Positions 60,787 through 64,000 of a stretch of DNA of 64,000 bases are shown piece by piece; the stretch's first letter is position 1, and the number at the start of each line of letters is the position of its first letter. The notes below the pieces were generated by a model. That model worked only from the letters and a program-made list of their open reading frames with translations, was not told where the DNA came from and made no database searches. Origin of the DNA: Rhizobium rhizogenes NBRC 13257 (GTDB taxonomy: Bacteria; Pseudomonadota; Alphaproteobacteria; Rhizobiales; Rhizobiaceae); contig NZ_BAYX01000008.1 in the NCBI RefSeq assembly GCF_000696095.1, positions 62,001 through 126,000 of the forward strand. The letters run 5' to 3'. Both the position numbers and the translations under genes were made by a program.

Positions 60787-62178
60787 ATGGCCCCCTATCA
60801 GTACATCGAGCGCGCGACGCCGTTCAATTCGAAGGGTGGCGCGACGCTGCCGATCTTTGCCGTTACCCCGGCCCATATCGACACCGGTACCATCGATCCG
60901 ATCGCGCTCGATTGGGCGCACAAGGCGGGCTACAAGGCGGAAAGCGGCTCTCTCTTGCTGATCCCGACGGCCGAGGGCCATCTCGGCGGCGCGCTGTTCG
61001 GCCTTGGCTCCAACCCCTCGGAACAGCCTTTTCTCACTGGCAAACTGGCGCGATCGCTGCCGGCCGGCGAGTGGCATATCGAGACCGCGCCGCTGACGGC
61101 AAACCGGCTCTCGCTCGGCTTCGGCCTCGGCAGCTACCGCTTCGACCGCTACAAGTCGGAAAAGGCTGCCGGACCGACACTGATGATCCCGCGCGACGCC
61201 GATGCCGCCGATATCAAGCGGCAGCTCGCCGGCGTCTTCCTTGCGCGCGATCTCATCAACACACCGACAAACGACATGGGGCCGGAACAGCTCGAAGCCG
61301 CCTTCCGGGCCTTGGCCGAGCATTACAAGGCGGAAATGTCCGTCATCATCGGCGACGATCTCCTGAAGGAGAATTTTCCACTGGTGCACACTGTGGGACG
61401 TGCCAGCGCCGATGCGCCGCGTCTGTTGGAGCTGCGCTGGGGCAAGAAGGGCCATCGCCGCATCACGCTGGTCGGCAAGGGTGTGTGCTTCGATACGGGC
61501 GGCCTCGACATCAAGCCGGCCTCCTCGATGCTGCTGATGAAGAAGGACATGGGCGGTGCCGCCAATGTCATGGGTCTGGCGCTGATGATCATGGACGCGA
61601 AGCTGAAGGTCGACCTGCGCGTCATTGTTCCGGTCGTCGAAAACTCGATTTCCGCCAATGCCTTTCGCCCCGGCGACATCTACCGGAGCCGCAAAGGATT
61701 GACGGTGCAGATCGACAATACCGATGCCGAAGGCCGGCTGATCCTCGCCGATGCGCTCGCCTATGCCGACGAAGACGCGCCGGACCTGATGATCGATATG
61801 GCGACGCTGACGGGCGCTGCTCGCGTCGCGCTCGGCCCCGACCTGCCGCCCTTCTTCACAGACGACAACGATCTCGCCCGCGACCTCACCGAAGCGAGCC
61901 TCGAGACCGACGATCCGCTCTGGCGCCTGCCGCTGTACAATGGCTACGACAAGGATATTCGCGCCAAATTCGCCGATATCACCAACGCCCCCTCCGGCGG
62001 CATGGCCGGCTCGATCACGGCAGCGCTGTTCCTGCGCCGCTTCGTGACGAAAACCCCGAGCTGGGTGCATTTCGACATCTATGGCTGGGCCCAGAACGAG
62101 CGTCCCCATTCCCCGGGCGGCGGCGAGGCGCAGGCGATCCGGGCGCTGTATCATCATATTCGGGAGAGCGTGCGGTAG
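60787..62178 (+). CDS. M17 leucyl aminopeptidase-family peptidase
   Basis: A 463-residue protein. The N-terminal third is variable; the catalytic domain has V-G-K-G-V-C-F-D-T-G-G-L-D-I-K-P near residue 235, the zinc ligands in D-M-G-G-A-A and the signature N-T-D-A-E-G-R-L-I-L-A-D-A-L near 317. It is a cytoplasmic aminopeptidase. It stands alone behind the TPR gene (divergent, 147 bp). ATG at 60787 is well placed. Confidence 0.92.
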   Translation: MAPYQYIERATPFNSKGGATLPIFAVTPAHIDTGTIDPIALDWAHKAGYKAESGSLLLIPTAEGHLGGALFGLGSNPSEQPFLTGKLARSLPAGEWHIETAPLTANRLSLGFGLGSYRFDRYKSEKAAGPTLMIPRDADAADIKRQLAGVFLARDLINTPTNDMGPEQLEAAFRALAEHYKAEMSVIIGDDLLKENFPLVHTVGRASADAPRLLELRWGKKGHRRITLVGKGVCFDTGGLDIKPASSMLLMKKDMGGAANVMGLALMIMDAKLKVDLRVIVPVVENSISANAFRPGDIYRSRKGLTVQIDNTDAEGRLILADALAYADEDAPDLMIDMATLTGAARVALGPDLPPFFTDDNDLARDLTEASLETDDPLWRLPLYNGYDKDIRAKFADITNAPSGGMAGSITAALFLRRFVTKTPSWVHFDIYGWAQNERPHSPGGGEAQAIRALYHHIRESVR

Positions 62179-62205
62179 GGTCTGACCCGCCACCCTCTCA
62201 TTCGC

Positions 62206-62355
62206 CCTCGTGGTTCGAGGCTACGGTCCTGCGGACTTTCGCACCTCACCATGAGGGCTGCTCTTCTCGCCTGGTCACGAGATTCGCTCCACCTCATGGT
62301 GAGGTGCGTTGTTACCGTAGCGTTAGCGTAGGTGACAGGGCCTCGAACCACGAGG
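62206..62355. repeat. RIME-like palindromic intergenic repeat
   Basis: A 150-bp imperfect palindrome with two nested perfect inverted repeats. The outer pair is CCTCGTGGTTCGAGGC (62206-62221) and GCCTCGAACCACGAGG (62340-62355); the inner pair is GCACCTCACCATGAGG (62241-62256) and CCTCATGGTGAGGTGC (62292-62307). This is the pattern of the Rhizobium-specific intergenic mosaic element, a multicopy element without coding capacity. It lies after the aminopeptidase gene. Confidence 0.85.
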
Positions 62356-62487
62356 AGGCCACCGCAGCCATCTTCCTCCCACCCCCTCGACAAGCTCAGG
62401 AGCGGGGCGAAGGGTTGGAATAAATCACCCCTTGAATCCGCCACGATCTTGGCAGAAACTGAAACGGTAGCGTAACGATCTCCGGGG

Positions 62488-62844
62488 TTGCCTTTGCCGC
62501 TTGAACTCTCTGCCTCGCAGGCTCTCGGCCTCTGGCATGGCGTGGCGCTCGAACAAGTGCGCCGCGAGGACCATGATTTGACCCTGCGGCAGACAACAAT
62601 TCTCCTACAGATCTATCTCGTGCCGCCGCCGCACACCGTGCGCGGGCTTGCCGCGACGCTCGGCGTTACCAAGCCGGTCATTACGCGTGCGCTCGATACC
62701 ATGGGCGAGATGGGGCTGGTCGACCGCGTGCGCGACGACCGCGATCGTCGCAATGTCATCATCAAGCGCACGGTAACCGGCGCGCTCTATCTCGAAAAGC
62801 TCGGTGATCTCGTCATCGCGCAAGGCCGCAAACTATCAGTCTAG
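62488..62844 (+). CDS. MarR-family regulator-like protein
   Basis: A 118-residue winged-helix protein starting with TTG (M-P-L-P-L-E-L-S). The helix-turn-helix reads T-V-R-G-L-A-A-T-L-G-V-T-K-P-V-I-T-R-A-L near residues 50-70 and the wing includes R-D-D-R-D-R-R-N-V. It lacks the longer C-terminal dimerisation helices of canonical MarR but keeps the core. It is followed 11 bp later by an NlpC/P60 gene, so they are likely one operon. Target unknown. Confidence 0.8.
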   Translation: MPLPLELSASQALGLWHGVALEQVRREDHDLTLRQTTILLQIYLVPPPHTVRGLAATLGVTKPVITRALDTMGEMGLVDRVRDDRDRRNVIIKRTVTGALYLEKLGDLVIAQGRKLSV

Positions 62845-62855
62845 GAACCATCGTC

Positions 62856-63710
62856 ATGACGCTCGACCATCGCCTCAATGCCTACCGGCCGGATCTTGCC
62901 GAAGCCTCTCTCCGGGGCCGGGTCGAGGCCGAGCGTTTCGTCGAGGGTGCGAGAGCGCAGGTGGTCGTCCCCGTCGTCGCGCTTCGTCCGCAGCCAGATC
63001 TGGCACGCGGCATCGATACGGAACTTTTGCTTGGCGAGGATGTCACGGTTTTCGAGCGCAAGGACGGTTGGGCCTGGGTCAAGGCGGTGTCGGACGGCTA
63101 TGTCGGCTATCTGCCCGAAGATACGATCAAGGAGGGGCTGGTCGCACCGACCCATATCGTCGTTCCGCAGCGGACTTTCCTTTATCCGGAGCCGGAACTA
63201 CGCAAGCCCTATACCGGCGTGCTCTCTATGGGCAGTCGTGTTCGTGTCACCGGCACGGCCGAGGCGCGCGGCAATCATTACGTTGTGCTGGAAGATGGCA
63301 CCGCCATTTTCGCCAAGCATGTGCAGCCGATCGGCTATAATGACGGCGGCGACTATGTGGATGTCGCCGCGAAATTCATGGAAACGCCCTATCTCTGGGG
63401 CGGCCGCTCTGGCCTTGGTGTTGACTGCTCCAGCCTGATCCAGCTTGCGCTCCTGATGACGGGCCGCGCCGCGCCGCGCGATTCCGACATGCAGGCGGCA
63501 GGGCTTGGCGAGTCGATCGCTCGCGAAGAACTGAAGCGCGGCGATTTTGTCTTCTGGAAAGGCCACGCGGCGGTGATGGAAGACGCCGAAACCATCATCC
63601 ATGCCAACGGCCACACCATGACCGTCGCACGCGAGAATTTTGCCACCGCCGTCGAGCGCATTGGCTGGCTTTATGAGTATCCGACTGGCTATCGCCGCCT
63701 CGGTGATTGA
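62856..63710 (+). CDS. NlpC/P60-family peptidoglycan hydrolase with SH3-like domain
   Basis: A 284-residue protein with one or two bacterial SH3-like segments in the first 150 residues (L-L-G-E-D-V-T-V-F-E-R-K-D-G-W-A-W-V) and a C40 peptidase domain with catalytic Cys in G-V-D-C-S-S-L-I-Q near residue 190 and His in G-H-A-A-V-M near 235. Such enzymes cut peptide crosslinks in the cell wall. No obvious signal peptide is present, which is unusual and may mean an alternative export route or cytoplasmic recycling. It shares an operon with the MarR-like gene. Confidence 0.88.
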   Translation: MTLDHRLNAYRPDLAEASLRGRVEAERFVEGARAQVVVPVVALRPQPDLARGIDTELLLGEDVTVFERKDGWAWVKAVSDGYVGYLPEDTIKEGLVAPTHIVVPQRTFLYPEPELRKPYTGVLSMGSRVRVTGTAEARGNHYVVLEDGTAIFAKHVQPIGYNDGGDYVDVAAKFMETPYLWGGRSGLGVDCSSLIQLALLMTGRAAPRDSDMQAAGLGESIAREELKRGDFVFWKGHAAVMEDAETIIHANGHTMTVARENFATAVERIGWLYEYPTGYRRLGD

Positions 63711-63787
63711 GCGCTGATCGGAACCGTCGCTGATCTGGACCGTTATTCTCTCGATTGAACATCGTTTTGTTCGAGAGGAGAAGCATC

Positions 63788-64000
63788 ATGCCGATTACCG
63801 CGATGGAACAGTCGATCAGGGATATTCTCGGCGACAGCCATCTTAGGCGCAGCCGCAAGATCGACCGGCTGCTCGAGCTGCAGAGCGAAGCGCGCGGCAT
63901 TCAGCGTGCCGGCAGCGAAAGCACGATGAGCGCCGACGACGGCCTTCAGGACGATCTGCGTGTGATCGAAAAGGCGCTTCAGGATCTCGGCGCCGATGTC
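63788..64000 (+). CDS. Hypothetical protein, 5' part only
   Basis: The frame from ATG 63788 (GAGAGGAG upstream) stays open to the window end (71 codons). It is charged and helical: S-R-K-I-D-R-L-L-E-L-Q-S-E-A-R and L-R-V-I-E-K-A-L-Q-D-L. I recognise no family. It reads in the same direction as the NlpC gene, 77 bp after it. Confidence 0.6.
   Translation, partial: MPITAMEQSIRDILGDSHLRRSRKIDRLLELQSEARGIQRAGSESTMSADDGLQDDLRVIEKALQDLGADV

Noticed and set aside
62179..62487. Insertion sequence or small gene after the aminopeptidase
   Set aside because: The inverted repeats are nested and the segment has no transposase frame; open frames there are chance products of the RIME-like palindrome.

Overview
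The window is a chromosomal segment of a Rhizobium-type alphaproteobacterium. The supports are the high GC content with CTC/CTG- and GCC-rich codons, a YejABEF uptake operon, a Cpa/Tad pilus cluster in the rhizobial order, a palindromic intergenic repeat of the RIME kind, and many LysR/LacI/MarR/HxlR regulators paired with small metabolic genes. Species cannot be fixed from the sequence alone.

Layout. 1-4496: yejA (3' end only), yejB, yejE, yejF, a peptide/microcin C-type ABC importer. 4508-10940: a glyoxylate/hydroxypyruvate reductase, pncB, a ParD/ParE-like pair whose toxin is frameshifted, a DUF1444-like protein and a large MscS channel. 11025-24807: an accessory metabolic zone of small regulator-plus-enzyme units (LacI, SDR + Old Yellow Enzyme, alpha/beta hydrolase, AraC + NmrA-like, GNAT, MarR + monooxygenase, LysR + TauE/SafE, MFS + HxlR, aldo/keto reductase + LysR). 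Several divergent promoters carry clear palindromes that are likely the operators of the adjacent regulators.

24863-35195: a 10.3-kb integrated element bounded by an 18-bp direct repeat, inserted in the 3' end of a tRNA-Ser(GGA) gene, with a tyrosine integrase next to the tRNA. It carries an HTH protein, one HK97-type major capsid protein, a Fic-domain protein with a small upstream partner, two divergent Arc-type repressors flanked by palindromes, a lipoprotein, a Tat-signal protein and several small ORFs. I see no terminase, portal, protease, tail or lysis gene, so it looks like a satellite or remnant rather than a full prophage. It is the most unusual part of the window.

35505-47750: a nucleoside uptake and salvage region. 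A BMP-type binding protein, a double ATPase and two permeases are followed by cdd, a purine nucleoside phosphorylase, deoC and deoA on the + strand; upp, add and deoB lie on the - strand. Together these would import nucleosides, split them to bases and pentose-1-phosphates, and feed the sugar to central metabolism. 47888-60639: a Flp/Tad pilus cluster, with two TadE-like pseudopilins and a solitary secretin N-domain protein on the - strand, and pilin, cpaA-F, tadB and tadC on the + strand, followed by a LysE-type exporter and a TPR lipoprotein. 60787-64000: an M17 aminopeptidase, a RIME-like repeat, a MarR-type regulator, an NlpC/P60 hydrolase and the start of an unknown gene.
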